From Arsukibacterium sp. (GTDB taxonomy: Bacteria; Pseudomonadota; Gammaproteobacteria; Enterobacterales; Alteromonadaceae): 64,000 bases of DNA. This document shows, piece after piece, positions 27,140-38,288 of this stretch (within the stretch, counting starts at the first letter, position 1; each line of letters opens with the position of its first letter). The DNA is taken from positions 48,533 to 112,532 of the forward strand of contig NZ_JAGYIM010000010.1 in the NCBI RefSeq assembly GCF_018402695.1, in the 5' to 3' direction. The position numbers and the translations under genes are program-made. The notes under the pieces were generated by a model, which was not told where the DNA came from, did not search any database, and saw nothing but the letters and a program-made list of their open reading frames with translations.

Positions 27140-28648
27140 TCAGCTGCGCAGCCGTAAACCAGCCAACGTCAGTAGTACCAGGCAAAAAACGGCTAACGGC
27201 CAGTCGCCAAAGCGGCTGTAACCAGTGCGGCCTGTACTAAGCGGAACAGTATCAAGCAATACGGCTTCTGCAAATTGCGGCAGACGCTGGCGGATTGAGC
27301 CATCGGCGTTAATAGTCGCTGTAATACCATTATTTGTAGCACGTAGTACCGGTTTGCCAAACTCTTTGGCTCGCATCTGGGCAATTTGTAAATGTTGGTG
27401 TGGGCCGATGCTGTCGCCAAACCAGGCATCATTGCTGACGGTCAGAATAAAGTCGGTATCAGCAGTAAAGTTAGCGCGAATTTGGCGGGGGAAGGCAATT
27501 TCGAAACAAATGGCACTTAACAGCTGAAAGTCGTTGGCCAGTAAATTGGGTTGAACAAAACTGCCGCGGGTAAAAGAGCTCATCGGTAAATCAAAAATCG
27601 GTGCCAGCGCCCGCAGCCAGCTCTCAAATGGCACAAATTCACCAATGGGCAATAAATGATGTTTACTGAAGCGGTTAGCATGGCCATAAAAATAGTGGCC
27701 CTGATTGGCGTCAGCAGTATCTTTGCCCAGTACAATCAGGTTATTCCAGGCCTGCTCAGTTTTGAGATTATAATCAAGGATCCCGGTAATTAAGGCCGCA
27801 TCGTTATAAAATGCCGCTTTATTCAGGTTATCCAGAAAGGCTTCTGCCAGAGGTTCAAGTTGCGGAATAGCGGCTTCGGGCCAGATGACGATGTCAGCCT
27901 CACCGAAATGTGGCCGGGTCAGATCCAGATATTTCAGCATGGTTGGCCATTCCTGCTCCGGCTGCCAGCGGAGCTCTTGCTTAATATTGCCCTGCACCAT
28001 CACCAGTCTGACGTTCTGATCGCTGTATTGCCAGCCGTTTATTTGCTGCAGAAGGGGGGCGCTTGCGATCACCAATGCCGCAACCACGGCTGGGCCCACC
28101 CTGAACAAGGTTGGGCCTGGTTGGTACAGGCGCGCGAGCGCAGCGGCGCTGGCCGCCAGAATAAAGGTAATGCCGGTTTCGCCGATGAGTGGTGCGTAAT
28201 CCGTTAAACCTGCTGTGGCCTGACTGTATCCCAGCGATAACCAGGGAAAACCAGTCAGCAAAAAACTACGCAGCCATTCTGCGCCAACCCAACTGGCAGC
28301 AAAGAGTAGCGGGCCGACATGGCCAGCAAGGCGCCGCCTGCTAACAAGCCCGTAGCTCAGCAATGCCGCCAGTGCCGGAAATAATGCCAGATATGCAACC
28401 AGTAATGCCATCAGCCCAAGGCTGGCAATCAGGGGTAAACCTCCAAACTGGTCAATACTGACATGGACCCAGCTAATGCCAACGCCAAACCAACCCAGGC
28501 CATAACAAAAGCCAGCCAGCGCTGCCTGGCGCCAATGACTGACATGACTCAGTACCACGACCAGCAATGCCAGGGTAAAAAATGGCAGCCACCACAGGGT
28601 AAAAGGGGCAAACGCCAGCGTGTTTAACGCGCCGGCACCACATAACAA
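27140..28648 (-). CDS. lnt: Apolipoprotein N-acyltransferase
   Basis: Inner-membrane enzyme that adds the third acyl chain to lipoproteins. About 500 residues, with N-terminal helices and a nitrilase-like domain carrying IWPEAAIP (catalytic Glu), the Lys region near RFSKHHLLPIGEFVPFE, and ICFEIAFP (catalytic Cys). The only ordinary start in frame is the TTG at 28648, without a ribosome site, and it would cut off part of the first helix. The open frame continues upstream to near the corC stop (TALTALLL...), where ATC/ATA codons follow GAGGA. The true start may therefore be non-standard. Last gene of the miaB operon. Confidence 0.93.
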   Translation of the reverse strand: MLCGAGALNTLAFAPFTLWWLPFFTLALLVVVLSHVSHWRQAALAGFCYGLGWFGVGISWVHVSIDQFGGLPLIASLGLMALLVAYLALFPALAALLSYGLVSRRRLAGHVGPLLFAASWVGAEWLRSFLLTGFPWLSLGYSQATAGLTDYAPLIGETGITFILAASAAALARLYQPGPTLFRVGPAVVAALVIASAPLLQQINGWQYSDQNVRLVMVQGNIKQELRWQPEQEWPTMLKYLDLTRPHFGEADIVIWPEAAIPQLEPLAEAFLDNLNKAAFYNDAALITGILDYNLKTEQAWNNLIVLGKDTADANQGHYFYGHANRFSKHHLLPIGEFVPFESWLRALAPIFDLPMSSFTRGSFVQPNLLANDFQLLSAICFEIAFPRQIRANFTADTDFILTVSNDAWFGDSIGPHQHLQIAQMRAKEFGKPVLRATNNGITATINADGSIRQRLPQFAEAVLLDTVPLSTGRTGYSRFGDWPLAVFCLVLLTLAGLRLRS

Positions 28649-28683
28649 CAGGGCCGTTAAGGCAGTTTTTGCAGTAACGGTAG

Positions 28684-29562
28684 CTATGATCCAACATCCT
28701 CAGTTTCGGCAGTTTCTTTAGCCTTAATAACCTGCAGTTGCAGCAGGCGCCGGCTATTTGCTTTACTGACTTTAAAGGTCAGATCACCGAGCTGAATGCT
28801 TTCACCGCGCTCCGGCATATGGCCAAAGGCGTGCAACACTATGCCGCCAATAGTGTCAGCATCTTCTTCATCAAAATCGGTGTTAAAACTTTCATTAAAT
28901 TCATCCAGTGGGGTCAGGGCACTGACCTGAAACACCCGCGACGCCATTTTCTTAATATCGTTGTCTTCTTCATCGTCATGTTCATCTTCAATTTCACCGA
29001 CGATTTGTTCCAGAATATCTTCAATGGTCACCAGACCAGACACCCCACCATACTCGTCAACCACAATAGCCATATGGTAACGCTTCTGGCGGAACTCTTT
29101 TAGTAATGCATCGACCCGCTTACTTTCCGGAATAATTACTGCAGGGCGCAGGAATTCCCGAATATGCCAGTCGGTCTGATTTGGATCCAGCGCGTACTGC
29201 AGTAAATCTTTAACCAGCAAAATACCTTCAACGTGATCTTTATCTTCGTTGACGACCGGGTAACGGCTATGATTATTTTCCAGCAGAATAGGTAGAAAAG
29301 CGCTGACGGGTTGCTCGATGTCGATGGTGGCCATTTGCGAGCGCGGTACCATAATATCGCGTGCCCGCATTTTTGATACATCCAGTACGCCCTGCAGCAT
29401 ACTTTTGGTATCACTATCGATAAGTTCGCGGCTGGCCGCTTCGCTTATGATATCTTCCAGGTCTGAGATGTCCTGTGGTTCTGCACTAAAAATACTGGCG
29501 ATACGCTCTAACCAGGTTTTGCCGGCAGAACCGCGGCTAGAGTGGGGGTTGTCGTCACTCAT
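28684..29562 (-). CDS. ybeX: CorC/YbeX CBS-domain protein
   Basis: Cytoplasmic protein of 292 residues linked to magnesium/cobalt efflux and, in E. coli, to ribosome quality. Two CBS domains (~70-190; [43 protein letters not shown]) are followed by a CorC/HlyC transporter-associated domain (~205-285). It lies between ybeY and lnt as in most gammaproteobacteria. It has no membrane domain, as is normal for the short CorC form. Confidence 0.94.
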   Translation of the reverse strand: MSDDNPHSSRGSAGKTWLERIASIFSAEPQDISDLEDIISEAASRELIDSDTKSMLQGVLDVSKMRARDIMVPRSQMATIDIEQPVSAFLPILLENNHSRYPVVNEDKDHVEGILLVKDLLQYALDPNQTDWHIREFLRPAVIIPESKRVDALLKEFRQKRYHMAIVVDEYGGVSGLVTIEDILEQIVGEIEDEHDDEEDNDIKKMASRVFQVSALTPLDEFNESFNTDFDEEDADTIGGIVLHAFGHMPERGESIQLGDLTFKVSKANSRRLLQLQVIKAKETAETEDVGS

Positions 29563-29595
29563 TCGTGAACTTATGCTCCATTAGTCAAAAGAAAC

Positions 29596-30057
29596 CTAGT
29601 TATTATCCAATAAATAGGGGTTGTTGATGCCAAGACTGGCGAGAATTTGAATTTCTTCGGCTTCCATTGCCTCGGCATCGTCGTCATTTATATGGTCAAA
29701 ACCTAACAAATGCAAGCAACCATGCACCACCATATGTGCCCAGTGATCATTTAGCAACTTCTGTTGCTCGTGTGCTTCTGTTTGCACCACCTGGGCACAA
29801 ATCACTAAATCACCCAGCAGCGGCAGCTCAAGACCCGCTGGCGCCTGAAAGGGGAAGCTAAGCACATTGGTCGGTTTGTCTTTACCGCGATACTGCAAAT
29901 TAAGCTGCTGGCTTTCCGGGGAATCGACAATTCGCACTGTGACTTCCGCTTGTGCCTGAAACGGCAATACTGCCGCATTAAGCCAGCACTGAATAGCACT
30001 TTCAGCAGGAATGCCGGGGGCTGTACTGGCTAATTGCAAATCAAGTACGACGGTCAT
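29596..30057 (-). CDS. ybeY: Endoribonuclease YbeY
   Basis: Single-strand RNase of 153 residues acting in 16S rRNA maturation and ribosome quality control. The zinc site [11 protein letters not shown] (H-x3-H-x5-H) is complete, and [14 protein letters not shown] marks the family. Its ATG overlaps the phoH stop by one base (TAATG). Confidence 0.96.
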   Translation of the reverse strand: MTVVLDLQLASTAPGIPAESAIQCWLNAAVLPFQAQAEVTVRIVDSPESQQLNLQYRGKDKPTNVLSFPFQAPAGLELPLLGDLVICAQVVQTEAHEQQKLLNDHWAHMVVHGCLHLLGFDHINDDDAEAMEAEEIQILASLGINNPYLLDNN

Positions 30058-31061
30058 TATTCAGCTTTGCTCTGCAACTTTTCGGCTTCATGGGCTTCAT
30101 ACGCCTGGACAATGCGCTGCACTATCGGGTGGCGTACTACGTCTTTGGCATTAAAAAAGTTAAAGCTGATTTCGCCAACATCGCTAAGCACATCAATAGC
30201 GTGTTTTAAACCTGAATACTGGCCGCGGGGCAGGTCAACTTGGGTAATATCACCGGTAATTACTGCTTTGGCGCTAAAGCCGATCCGGGTTAAAAACATT
30301 TTCATCTGTTCGGTGGTGGTGTTCTGGCTTTCATCCAGAATAATAAAGGCATCATTCAGGGTGCGGCCACGCATATACGCCAGGGGCGCTATTTCGATAA
30401 CGCCACGTTCCAGATACTTTTCAACTTTCTCAAAGCCGAGCATCTCAAATAAGGCATCGTACAACGGCCGCAGGTATGGGTCGACTTTCTGGGCCAAATC
30501 ACCGGGTAAGAACCCCAGTTTTTCACCGGCTTCAACCGCTGGCCGGGTCAGCACTATCCGTTTCACCAGGCCACTTTCCAATGCATCAACCGCACAGGCT
30601 ACGGCCAGGTAGGTTTTGCCGGTACCGGCCGGGCCGATGCCGAAGCAAACATCATGACTCAGTACATTAGCGACGTAACTGGCCTGGTTTGGGTTACGGG
30701 CTTTAATTAAACCTTTTTTGGTTTTCAGGCTGAAATCGCGGGTACTGCCACTGTCATTCTGGTACTGAATATCAAAATTTTCACTGATGGTAAGATGCAC
30801 CTGCTCCGGGCTGATAGCCGCTGCATGCTGGCGGCCGCCGGCTGTTAACTGAAACAACTGCCGCAGAATGTCACTGGCCGCAGCTACATTAACGTCAGGC
30901 CCCGCCACTTTAAACAGATTTTCCCGATAGCTGATATCAACCAGCAAGCGCCGTTCAATATGCTTTAAATTATCGTCATAGGGGCCGCAAAGCAGGTTTA
31001 ACCTGTTGTTGTCGGCTGGCTCCAGTGCCAGTTCTGCTACATTCAAATTGTCAGTGTTCAA
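30057..31061 (-). CDS. ybeZ: PhoH-like ATPase YbeZ
   Basis: Cytoplasmic ATPase of 334 residues with Walker [12 protein letters not shown] and Walker [12 protein letters not shown], preceded by an N-terminal KH-like region. It partners YbeY in RNA metabolism. The start is a TTG at 31061; no ATG or GTG is in frame between it and the miaB stop 38 bp upstream. Second gene of the miaB operon. Confidence 0.94.
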   Translation of the reverse strand: MNTDNLNVAELALEPADNNRLNLLCGPYDDNLKHIERRLLVDISYRENLFKVAGPDVNVAAASDILRQLFQLTAGGRQHAAAISPEQVHLTISENFDIQYQNDSGSTRDFSLKTKKGLIKARNPNQASYVANVLSHDVCFGIGPAGTGKTYLAVACAVDALESGLVKRIVLTRPAVEAGEKLGFLPGDLAQKVDPYLRPLYDALFEMLGFEKVEKYLERGVIEIAPLAYMRGRTLNDAFIILDESQNTTTEQMKMFLTRIGFSAKAVITGDITQVDLPRGQYSGLKHAIDVLSDVGEISFNFFNAKDVVRHPIVQRIVQAYEAHEAEKLQSKAE

Positions 31062-31099
31062 TAGTGCACTCGCGGTTAGGGCCCGCTCAGGGCGTAAAA

Positions 31100-32524
31100 T
31101 CAGGGCGTAAAAGTCGTCACACCTAAAGGGTCAACTTTAGGTTGTCTTGCCAGGATCTGAGCCGGGGCTATTTCACGGCGCAGGCCCATTTGCGCTTCAG
31201 TGCGGATTAAGTCGCCGCGCAAGGAGTTACTGAAAACGTCAGTAATTTTAACGTCAACAAACTGGCCAATCATTTGTGGTGAGCCTTCAAAGTTCACCAC
31301 CCGGTTATTTTCCGTGCGGCCAGTCAGCTCCATAATATTCTTCTTTGACGGTCCTTCAACCAGAATGCGTTGTTCAGTACCAAGCATATTGCGGGCAATT
31401 TTCAGCGCTTGCTGGTTGATTCGATCCTGTAAAATGTACAGCCGCTGCTTTTTAGTGTCGTCACTGACATCATCAGGCAAATCAGCGGCTGGGGTGCCGG
31501 GGCGGGCACTGTAGATAAAGCTGAAACTCATATCAAAATCAATGGCCTGAATCAGGTCCATGGTTGCCTGAAAGTCAGTATCGTCTTCACCCGGAAAACC
31601 GATAATAAAGTCGGACGACATGCTTAAATTCGGCCGGATTTTCTTCAGTTTACGAATTTGCGCTTTATATTCCAGTGCCGTGTGGCCACGTTTCATCAGG
31701 TTTAAAATGCGATCTGAACCAGATTGCACCGGCAGATGTAAATGATCGACCAGTTCAGGTACGTCACGGTATACTTCAATAATATCGTCACTAAACTCGA
31801 TCGGGTGTGAGGTGGTATAGCGAATACGGTCAATACCATCAATGGCGGCGACTAAGCGCAGTAGCTCAGAGAAATGGCAAATATTGCCATCATGGGTTTC
31901 ACCGCGATAACCATTAACGTTCTGACCCAGCAGGTTTACTTCCCGCACACCCTGGGCAGCAAGCTGCGCCACTTCAAACAATACATCGTCCAGCGGCCGG
32001 CTGACTTCCTCGCCGCGGGTATAGGGCACCACACAGAACGTACAGTATTTCGAGCAGCCTTCCATAATCGACACAAAGGCGGTTGGGCCCTCTGCTTTGG
32101 GTTCTGGTAAGCGGTCAAATTTCTCAATTTCCGGGAAAGATACATCGACAACCGGCGAGTGTGAACCACGTACGGAGTTGATCATTTCCGGCAGGCGGTG
32201 CAGGGTTTGCGGGCCAAATACAATGTCGACAAAGGGCGCACGTTCGCGAATGGCTTTCCCTTCCTGGGATGCAACACAGCCACCGACCCCAATAATCAGA
32301 TCCGGGTTCTTTTCTTTTAACGGACGCCAGCGACCCAGTTGGTGAAACACTTTTTCCTGCGCCTTTTCCCGGATCGAACAGGTATTCAGCAGAATAACGT
32401 CTGCCTCTTCCGCTTCCTCGGTCAGCGTGTAGCCATGTGTTGCATCCAGCAGGTCTGCCATTTTCGACGAGTCATACTCGTTCATCTGGCAGCCCCAGGT
32501 TTTAATGTGCAGCTTTTTGCCCAT
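31100..32524 (-). CDS. miaB: tRNA-2-methylthio-N6-isopentenyladenosine synthase MiaB
   Basis: Radical SAM methylthiotransferase of 474 residues that adds a methylthio group to A37 of tRNAs. Three parts are seen: N-terminal UPF0004 domain with cysteines in [19 protein letters not shown] and GVGGCVA, the radical SAM motif [15 protein letters not shown] (~157-171), and a C-terminal TRAM domain. First gene of the operon miaB-ybeZ-ybeY-ybeX-lnt. Confidence 0.97.
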   Translation of the reverse strand: MGKKLHIKTWGCQMNEYDSSKMADLLDATHGYTLTEEAEEADVILLNTCSIREKAQEKVFHQLGRWRPLKEKNPDLIIGVGGCVASQEGKAIRERAPFVDIVFGPQTLHRLPEMINSVRGSHSPVVDVSFPEIEKFDRLPEPKAEGPTAFVSIMEGCSKYCTFCVVPYTRGEEVSRPLDDVLFEVAQLAAQGVREVNLLGQNVNGYRGETHDGNICHFSELLRLVAAIDGIDRIRYTTSHPIEFSDDIIEVYRDVPELVDHLHLPVQSGSDRILNLMKRGHTALEYKAQIRKLKKIRPNLSMSSDFIIGFPGEDDTDFQATMDLIQAIDFDMSFSFIYSARPGTPAADLPDDVSDDTKKQRLYILQDRINQQALKIARNMLGTEQRILVEGPSKKNIMELTGRTENNRVVNFEGSPQMIGQFVDVKITDVFSNSLRGDLIRTEAQMGLRREIAPAQILARQPKVDPLGVTTFTP

Positions 32525-32636
32525 TGTTGGTCGTTACCTGTGTTGTCGCGTCTGAAAAAGGGAGCGTATTTTAGCCTGTTCGCCGCCGCAGTGCCAGCAT
32601 CGTTGGCAAAAGCTTTTGCCGCTATTGGGCCCGGGT

Positions 32637-33485
32637 TTAAAAAAGGCGTTGCCGGGTAGTGACATAACCCGCATAAAAAATAACGATGACACCTGCCAGC
32701 CAGCCCCAGGTTACCGGTTCCTGCCAGAACAGGTAGCCAAAGGCTCCGGCAAATAACACGCTGCTGTATGTCCACATGCCGATATCACTGGCCGGAGCAA
32801 TGGCAAAGGCCCGGGTCATTGCCAACTGGCCAATCGCTGCCAGAATGCCCATACCGATAAATGCCAGCCATACTTGGCCAACAAGCGGCTGCCAGCAAAA
32901 AGGTACTGGTATGGCAGAGAGTAAGGCAGTCAGCAGCGAGAAGTAAAATACAATCCGTACGGCCGATTCGGTACTGGCCATTGCCCTGATGGTCGTTTTA
33001 GTAATAGCCACTAAAAAGGCTGAAAATAAGGCCAGCAGCAGCACCAGATTCAGGCCCGGCTCGGGACTGGGCAGGGCCAGAATAACGCCGACGAAACCCA
33101 GGGCGATGCCAAAGCGTGTCAGCCGGCTGGGGCGTTCATTCAGCCAGAAGCGGGCCAGAATAGGCACAATAAAAGGCGATAGCATAATGACCATCATCGC
33201 CTGAGCCAGCGGTAACTGTGATAATACATAAAAAAAGCAGTACATCGATATCAGGCCGGTCAGGGCCCGGCTTAAATGCAAATACCAACGTTGGGTTTTC
33301 AGCATGGCAAAGCCATGACGGTATAAAAAAGGTAGCATCAGAACCAAGGCAAACAGGTTACGAAAAAACACAATTTGCACTTCGCTGGCCATATCACTGC
33401 TGTATTTCACCACCGCACCAATACCAGCAAAGCAGGCTTCCGCCAGTAACAGCAGTAATGCGCCTTTAAGCAGGTGAGGTTGCAT
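32637..33485 (-). CDS. EamA/DMT-family exporter
   Basis: Inner-membrane transporter of 282 residues with ten hydrophobic segments in two EamA repeats (~8-140 and ~150-280). The substrate of such drug/metabolite exporters cannot be told from sequence. AGGAA precedes the ATG. It is upstream of miaB in the same direction, but 112 bp apart. Confidence 0.88.
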   Translation of the reverse strand: MQPHLLKGALLLLLAEACFAGIGAVVKYSSDMASEVQIVFFRNLFALVLMLPFLYRHGFAMLKTQRWYLHLSRALTGLISMYCFFYVLSQLPLAQAMMVIMLSPFIVPILARFWLNERPSRLTRFGIALGFVGVILALPSPEPGLNLVLLLALFSAFLVAITKTTIRAMASTESAVRIVFYFSLLTALLSAIPVPFCWQPLVGQVWLAFIGMGILAAIGQLAMTRAFAIAPASDIGMWTYSSVLFAGAFGYLFWQEPVTWGWLAGVIVIFYAGYVTTRQRLF

Positions 33486-33591
33486 AGGGTTCCTGACAGC
33501 GGGTCGTTTAGGCCGTGCAGTATAACAGGCCGCGGTTACGCAAAACGAGCTGTCAGCTTAGTTTAGTCGCAATCGCAGTGTCAGCTGCCGC

Positions 33592-36500
33592 TTAGCTGTT
33601 ACTGCCTTTTAATCTTACCTGCTGCCAGAAATGCGGTATTTGCTCGGCAAGCAACGGCTTAGAATATAAATACCCCTGGATTAAGCTGCATTGACGTTCA
33701 GTGAAAAAGGCTAGCTGTTCCGTGGTTTCCACTCCCTCTGCAATACAGTATATCCCCAGGCTGCTGGCCATACTTAACATAGCGTCAATAATAGTTTCAT
33801 CGCTTTTATCGATGCCGATATCGCTGACAAAGCTGCGATCAATTTTTATGGCATCAATGGGTAATTGTTTTAAGTATTTCAATGAAGAGTAACCGGTGCC
33901 GAAATCATCCAGCGCCAGTTGAACGCCCAGTGCACTTAGCGCCAGCATGGTTTCAATAGCGCTTTGCTGGTCATTCATCAACGCACTTTCGGTTACCTCA
34001 AAGCGCAGGCAACTGGCCGGCAGCTGATATTTATTCAGTAATGCTGCCGTATGGCTGGCCAGATTGGTTTGTTCAAGATGTTGGGTAGCCAGATTAACTG
34101 ACAGATAAATATCAATACCGCTTTGCCGCCACAGGCTTAAATCGGCCAGTGCCCGCTCCAGCAATTGCTGGGTCATGCTGACTATCAGCCGTAATTCTTC
34201 TGCTAATGGAATAAACTCAACCGGGGACACAATACCGTCCGTGCTTTGCCAGCGCATCAGCACTTCAGCACCGACCATTGTCTGCTTGCTACTGTCGACA
34301 ATAGGCTGATAAACGTTGAAAAACTCTTTGTTTTGATGCGCTTTACGCAGCCGGGTTTCTTTGGCCAGCTGCATATGCGCTTTTTCATTCATTTCATTGG
34401 TGAAAAACTGGAAGTTATTGCGACCGGCTTCTTTCGCGTGATACATCGCCACATCTGCATGTTTCAGCAGTTCCTGCGCTGTCAGCGCATCATCCGGATA
34501 TAAGGCAATACCGATGCTCGGTGATACGCCAACGGTATGGGGCCCCAGTTGCATTGGCTCACTGACTACCGACAACATTTTGCGGGCGACCATGCTGACA
34601 TTCTCGCCCCGGCGGTAGCCTTCCAGCAAAACGACGAACTCGTCGCCACCCAGGCGGGCAACTGTATCGCGTTCGCGCAGTGACAAGCCAAGCCGCCGTG
34701 CCACTTCTTTTAGCAGCAAGTCGCCAATATCATGGCCAAGCGAGTCATTCACCTGCTTAAATTTATCCAGGTCAATAAAACACAATGCCAGTGCTTTTTT
34801 CTCACGCCGCGATTGCTCCATCGCGTGCAGAATACGGTCCATCAGCAGGGCCCGGTTGGGTAAGCCGGTTAACGCATCATAGTTGGCCAGGTAGCGCAGC
34901 TCTTCTTCTGCCATTTTCTGGGCGGTAATATCAGTAAACACCAGCACATAGAACGAGACGTTTTGCAGCTCGCCAATGGCACTGATATTAATCAGGGTAG
35001 GGCGCTCCCGGCCATCCGGAGTTATAACCTGCTCTTCGCCCTGCCAATGCGCTCCGGCGTTTAATTCATGCAGTAATTTAGTATAGAATCGCCGCCGTAC
35101 CAGACTGATCCCCAGATGATGGGTGCGGGGATTGTCCAGGTATTGCTCAACACTACCAAAGGCGTTCGAAAATGACTGGTTGGCAGCAATAACCCGTTGT
35201 TTGCTGTCCAGAATGACCACCCAGTCACGGGTTTGCTGGAATGCTTCACCAAATAATTTCGCTTTCTCCATATTGGCGCGGGTTTCGGTGATATTACTGA
35301 AGGTACCGGTGACCCGTACAACCTGCTGCTCGCTATCCAGTGCCGTAGCCCGGCCCTGATCCCGGAACCATAGCCAGTGGCCTGCCTTATGTTTTAAGCG
35401 GTAGGTGATATCAAAATTACTATCAGGATGTCTTAAAAACCGCTGCCACTGCTGTTGGTAATTCTCTCTGTCTTCCGAATGAATAAGCGACAAATGCTGT
35501 TGCAGGGTAATGTTGTTCATCAGCTCACTATAACCCAGCATCAACTGCATTCTGGAGCCATATAAGCTGTTTTTGTCGGCCCGCCATTCAAATGCACCAC
35601 TATCTACCGAGGCCAGCGCCTGTTTTAAACGTTGCTCGCTGGTTGCGACTTCCTGGTGGGCCTCGCTGATGATCAGCTGCTGTTCCCGCCGCAATCGATA
35701 AAAGTGGTAAAGCAATGCCAGGCCGATTACGGCATACAGTACCAGGGCCCATGGTGAACGCCACGGGGCGGGAGCAATTCGCAAGGTCACTGAACTGACC
35801 TCACTTTCCAGGCCGGTATGCGGGGCAATGGCTACCACGTTAAATTGATAATTACCGGCGCGAAGTGTCGGAAATACTACATTATTTTCTTGTTGCTCGG
35901 GGTAACTTAGATTGTCCCGACCTTCCAGCCAGAAGCGGTAACGCATTTTATGATTGTCTCTAAAATGCATAGCACTAAACTGTAGCTGAATGCCGACATC
36001 TTCATGATCAAGATGAAATACTTTATTGTTCAGTAAATCACTAAGGGGTTTAAAGTTGCCACTTAATACACTGATATCGGTGATATTTACCTTCGGCCTT
36101 GGTTCAGCGGTCGCCAGTTTTGATGGATCTACCAGGGTGATACCACGCATACTGCCAAAAGCAAGCCGGCCATCCGGCAACACAGCTGATGCGGTACCAT
36201 TATATTCATGAACGCTTAAACCATCGGCTTTACTGAAGTGTTCTATTTGCAGGGTGTTAGGTTTTAACCGGCTCAAGCCGCGATGGGATGAAAACCAGAT
36301 ATCGCCGGCCTGATCTTTTTGCAAGGCATAAGCTTGCTCAGCGATAAGTTTGTCATCCGTCGAAAACTGATGTTTTAATTCCAGGGACGCGCTGTCGAAT
36401 CCCAACAAACCGATACCATTAATACCAAGCCACAGAATACCATAATCGTCCAGTACCATTTGATCTGCATAGCGCTGCAATTCTGGGCGGTAGGGGCTGG

Positions 36501-38184
36501 CCTGATATAACTGAGTGAGGGTATTGTGACGACTGTTATAAATCCATAGCTCATCGGAAGTCGTTACCAGTAGCTGGTCAGGATTACCAGGTAAGGCGCC
36601 GACAATGCCGCCATAATAATGCAGCGGTAATTGCTGAAATACATCAAGTTCAGTAATGGCGCCATTTGCCGGCGTATAGCGGTAAACTTTGCCATCCTGA
36701 CTGAAATATAACTGGCTGTTTCCTTGTCCAGCGTTAGCATAATAGTAGAAGCTGCTACTCCCGAGCAGGGCGCGTTGTTGCTCATCTGCGACCGGCAGGG
36801 GTAATGTTTTACCTGCTTCAATATCGAATAAATTTAGTCCGTCTGCTGAAACAAACCACAGTAACCCGGCATTGTTGGGGTCTAATATAACCTGAATAAC
36901 AGTACCCGAATGCCAGACGGCTTTCAGGTCTTCGGACACAAAATACGACTGGGTAACCCCGGTGGCAACATTAACTTTGTTTAAGCCGTTACTGGTGCCA
37001 ATCCATAAATTGTTGGCAGGATCTGCAGCTAACTGATAAATCTTGTCGTTGCTAAGTTGCTTACCCAGGGTAGTTTGCCGGCTGATATGCTCAAATGCCA
37101 GAGAGCGCGGATGCCAGTAAAAAAACCCATCGTCTCGCGCTGCCAACCAGTATCCACCAAAATCGTCAGCTACTAAATCCAGAATGTTATTGTCATACAG
37201 CCCCAGATCACTGTCGCTGAAGCGCAGTAAGAACTGTAGGGTATTATCGTCACTGTTGAAGTTAAATAAACCTTGTTCAGTCGCGATCAGCGCTTTATCG
37301 TCCAGCCAGTGCATCTGCCAGATATTGTAATCGATAATATGCTGTCTGGCATGTAAAGGCTGGCTGGCCATGGCGGTGCCGGGTTTTGCTGCTTCTAAAT
37401 CTGGCAGATATACGCTGTAAAGTCCTTCAACAGTGCCAATATACAGACGGTCTGAGGCTATGCTCAGATGTTTTACCTGTTGCTGATCCTCAGTTGCAGT
37501 TTGTTTATCTAAATAAGGTATGTAGTGATGCTTGTCAGTTGTTAAGTCGTACTGAATAAGGCCGTCAAAGGAACCGATAAACAGTTGCTCGTTATGGAGT
37601 AACAGCGTCCTAAGCCAGCCATCTTCAACATTAAGTTTGGTTAAGCTGAGCAGCTGGGTACTCTCGCCGGTATTTTTATTGAAGCGATGCACTTCATCAT
37701 CGAGGATGTATAGCAGATGATCGTTATCCTGATCAATAACATCAATAATAAACTGGTACCGCTGCTGCTCGCTATCAACAGGCAGCGACATAAATAAATT
37801 AAACGTACTGGAGTCTTTGTCGTACAAATACAAACCGATATTTTCAGCAGCCGCCCAGATCCTACCCTGCTTGTCCTCGATTATCCGGCTGAAAGAAATA
37901 TCATCAAAATTGTGCTCTGCCGCATGCATATGGGTCACTTTATTCGCGTCAAAGCGATTCAGTCCCCCTGCAGTTGCTACCCATAAAAAACCATTGCTGT
38001 CTATCATCATATCCAGCACAGTACTTTGTGATAAGCCCTGATCCGGGGTCAGTGGTTGCAACAATGGCTTTTGCGCCAGACTTGACGCAGACAAGATCAA
38101 CAGCAGGCCGAACAGTAGGGTTCTGAAAAAACTTCCGTTTAGTTCTGGCAACAGATCAACTCTGAATATCACGTAATTATCCAC
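33592..38184 (-). CDS. Propeller-PAS-GGDEF-EAL hybrid sensor
   Basis: Large inner-membrane signalling protein of 1530 residues. Order: N-terminal signal/anchor (~18-38), a two-component-regulator propeller of repeated blades (~45-690; FLWVATAGGLNRFD, NLWIGTSNGLNKVN, DIWFSSHRGLSRL), a Y_Y_Y domain (~720-800), a membrane helix (~808-826), two PAS domains (~845-1095), GGDEF (~1110-1270, intact LGGDEF) and EAL (~1290-1525). The EAL signature reads EVLMRW, while DDFGTGYSSL and EGVET are kept. It could both make and break cyclic di-GMP. The periplasmic propeller should sense an external ligand, perhaps a carbohydrate. It is a single-gene unit. Confidence 0.9.
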   Translation of the reverse strand: MDNYVIFRVDLLPELNGSFFRTLLFGLLLILSASSLAQKPLLQPLTPDQGLSQSTVLDMMIDSNGFLWVATAGGLNRFDANKVTHMHAAEHNFDDISFSRIIEDKQGRIWAAAENIGLYLYDKDSSTFNLFMSLPVDSEQQRYQFIIDVIDQDNDHLLYILDDEVHRFNKNTGESTQLLSLTKLNVEDGWLRTLLLHNEQLFIGSFDGLIQYDLTTDKHHYIPYLDKQTATEDQQQVKHLSIASDRLYIGTVEGLYSVYLPDLEAAKPGTAMASQPLHARQHIIDYNIWQMHWLDDKALIATEQGLFNFNSDDNTLQFLLRFSDSDLGLYDNNILDLVADDFGGYWLAARDDGFFYWHPRSLAFEHISRQTTLGKQLSNDKIYQLAADPANNLWIGTSNGLNKVNVATGVTQSYFVSEDLKAVWHSGTVIQVILDPNNAGLLWFVSADGLNLFDIEAGKTLPLPVADEQQRALLGSSSFYYYANAGQGNSQLYFSQDGKVYRYTPANGAITELDVFQQLPLHYYGGIVGALPGNPDQLLVTTSDELWIYNSRHNTLTQLYQASPYRPELQRYADQMVLDDYGILWLGINGIGLLGFDSASLELKHQFSTDDKLIAEQAYALQKDQAGDIWFSSHRGLSRLKPNTLQIEHFSKADGLSVHEYNGTASAVLPDGRLAFGSMRGITLVDPSKLATAEPRPKVNITDISVLSGNFKPLSDLLNNKVFHLDHEDVGIQLQFSAMHFRDNHKMRYRFWLEGRDNLSYPEQQENNVVFPTLRAGNYQFNVVAIAPHTGLESEVSSVTLRIAPAPWRSPWALVLYAVIGLALLYHFYRLRREQQLIISEAHQEVATSEQRLKQALASVDSGAFEWRADKNSLYGSRMQLMLGYSELMNNITLQQHLSLIHSEDRENYQQQWQRFLRHPDSNFDITYRLKHKAGHWLWFRDQGRATALDSEQQVVRVTGTFSNITETRANMEKAKLFGEAFQQTRDWVVILDSKQRVIAANQSFSNAFGSVEQYLDNPRTHHLGISLVRRRFYTKLLHELNAGAHWQGEEQVITPDGRERPTLINISAIGELQNVSFYVLVFTDITAQKMAEEELRYLANYDALTGLPNRALLMDRILHAMEQSRREKKALALCFIDLDKFKQVNDSLGHDIGDLLLKEVARRLGLSLRERDTVARLGGDEFVVLLEGYRRGENVSMVARKMLSVVSEPMQLGPHTVGVSPSIGIALYPDDALTAQELLKHADVAMYHAKEAGRNNFQFFTNEMNEKAHMQLAKETRLRKAHQNKEFFNVYQPIVDSSKQTMVGAEVLMRWQSTDGIVSPVEFIPLAEELRLIVSMTQQLLERALADLSLWRQSGIDIYLSVNLATQHLEQTNLASHTAALLNKYQLPASCLRFEVTESALMNDQQSAIETMLALSALGVQLALDDFGTGYSSLKYLKQLPIDAIKIDRSFVSDIGIDKSDETIIDAMLSMASSLGIYCIAEGVETTEQLAFFTERQCSLIQGYLYSKPLLAEQIPHFWQQVRLKGSNS

Positions 38185-38288
38185 TCCGGCAGCTTTATAT
38201 TATTATTTTTAGTGCAGCTTTCAGCTGCGTCAGACCATATACCGAGTAAGCCGGTAATGTCCAGTGCTCAGTATACAACTTATATTGT

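Noticed and set aside
28473-28697. Leftward 74-codon frame from an ATG with GAGG at the corC end
   Set aside because: It lies out of frame within lnt and has no family likeness; it is of interest only as a sign of a possible indel at the lnt start.
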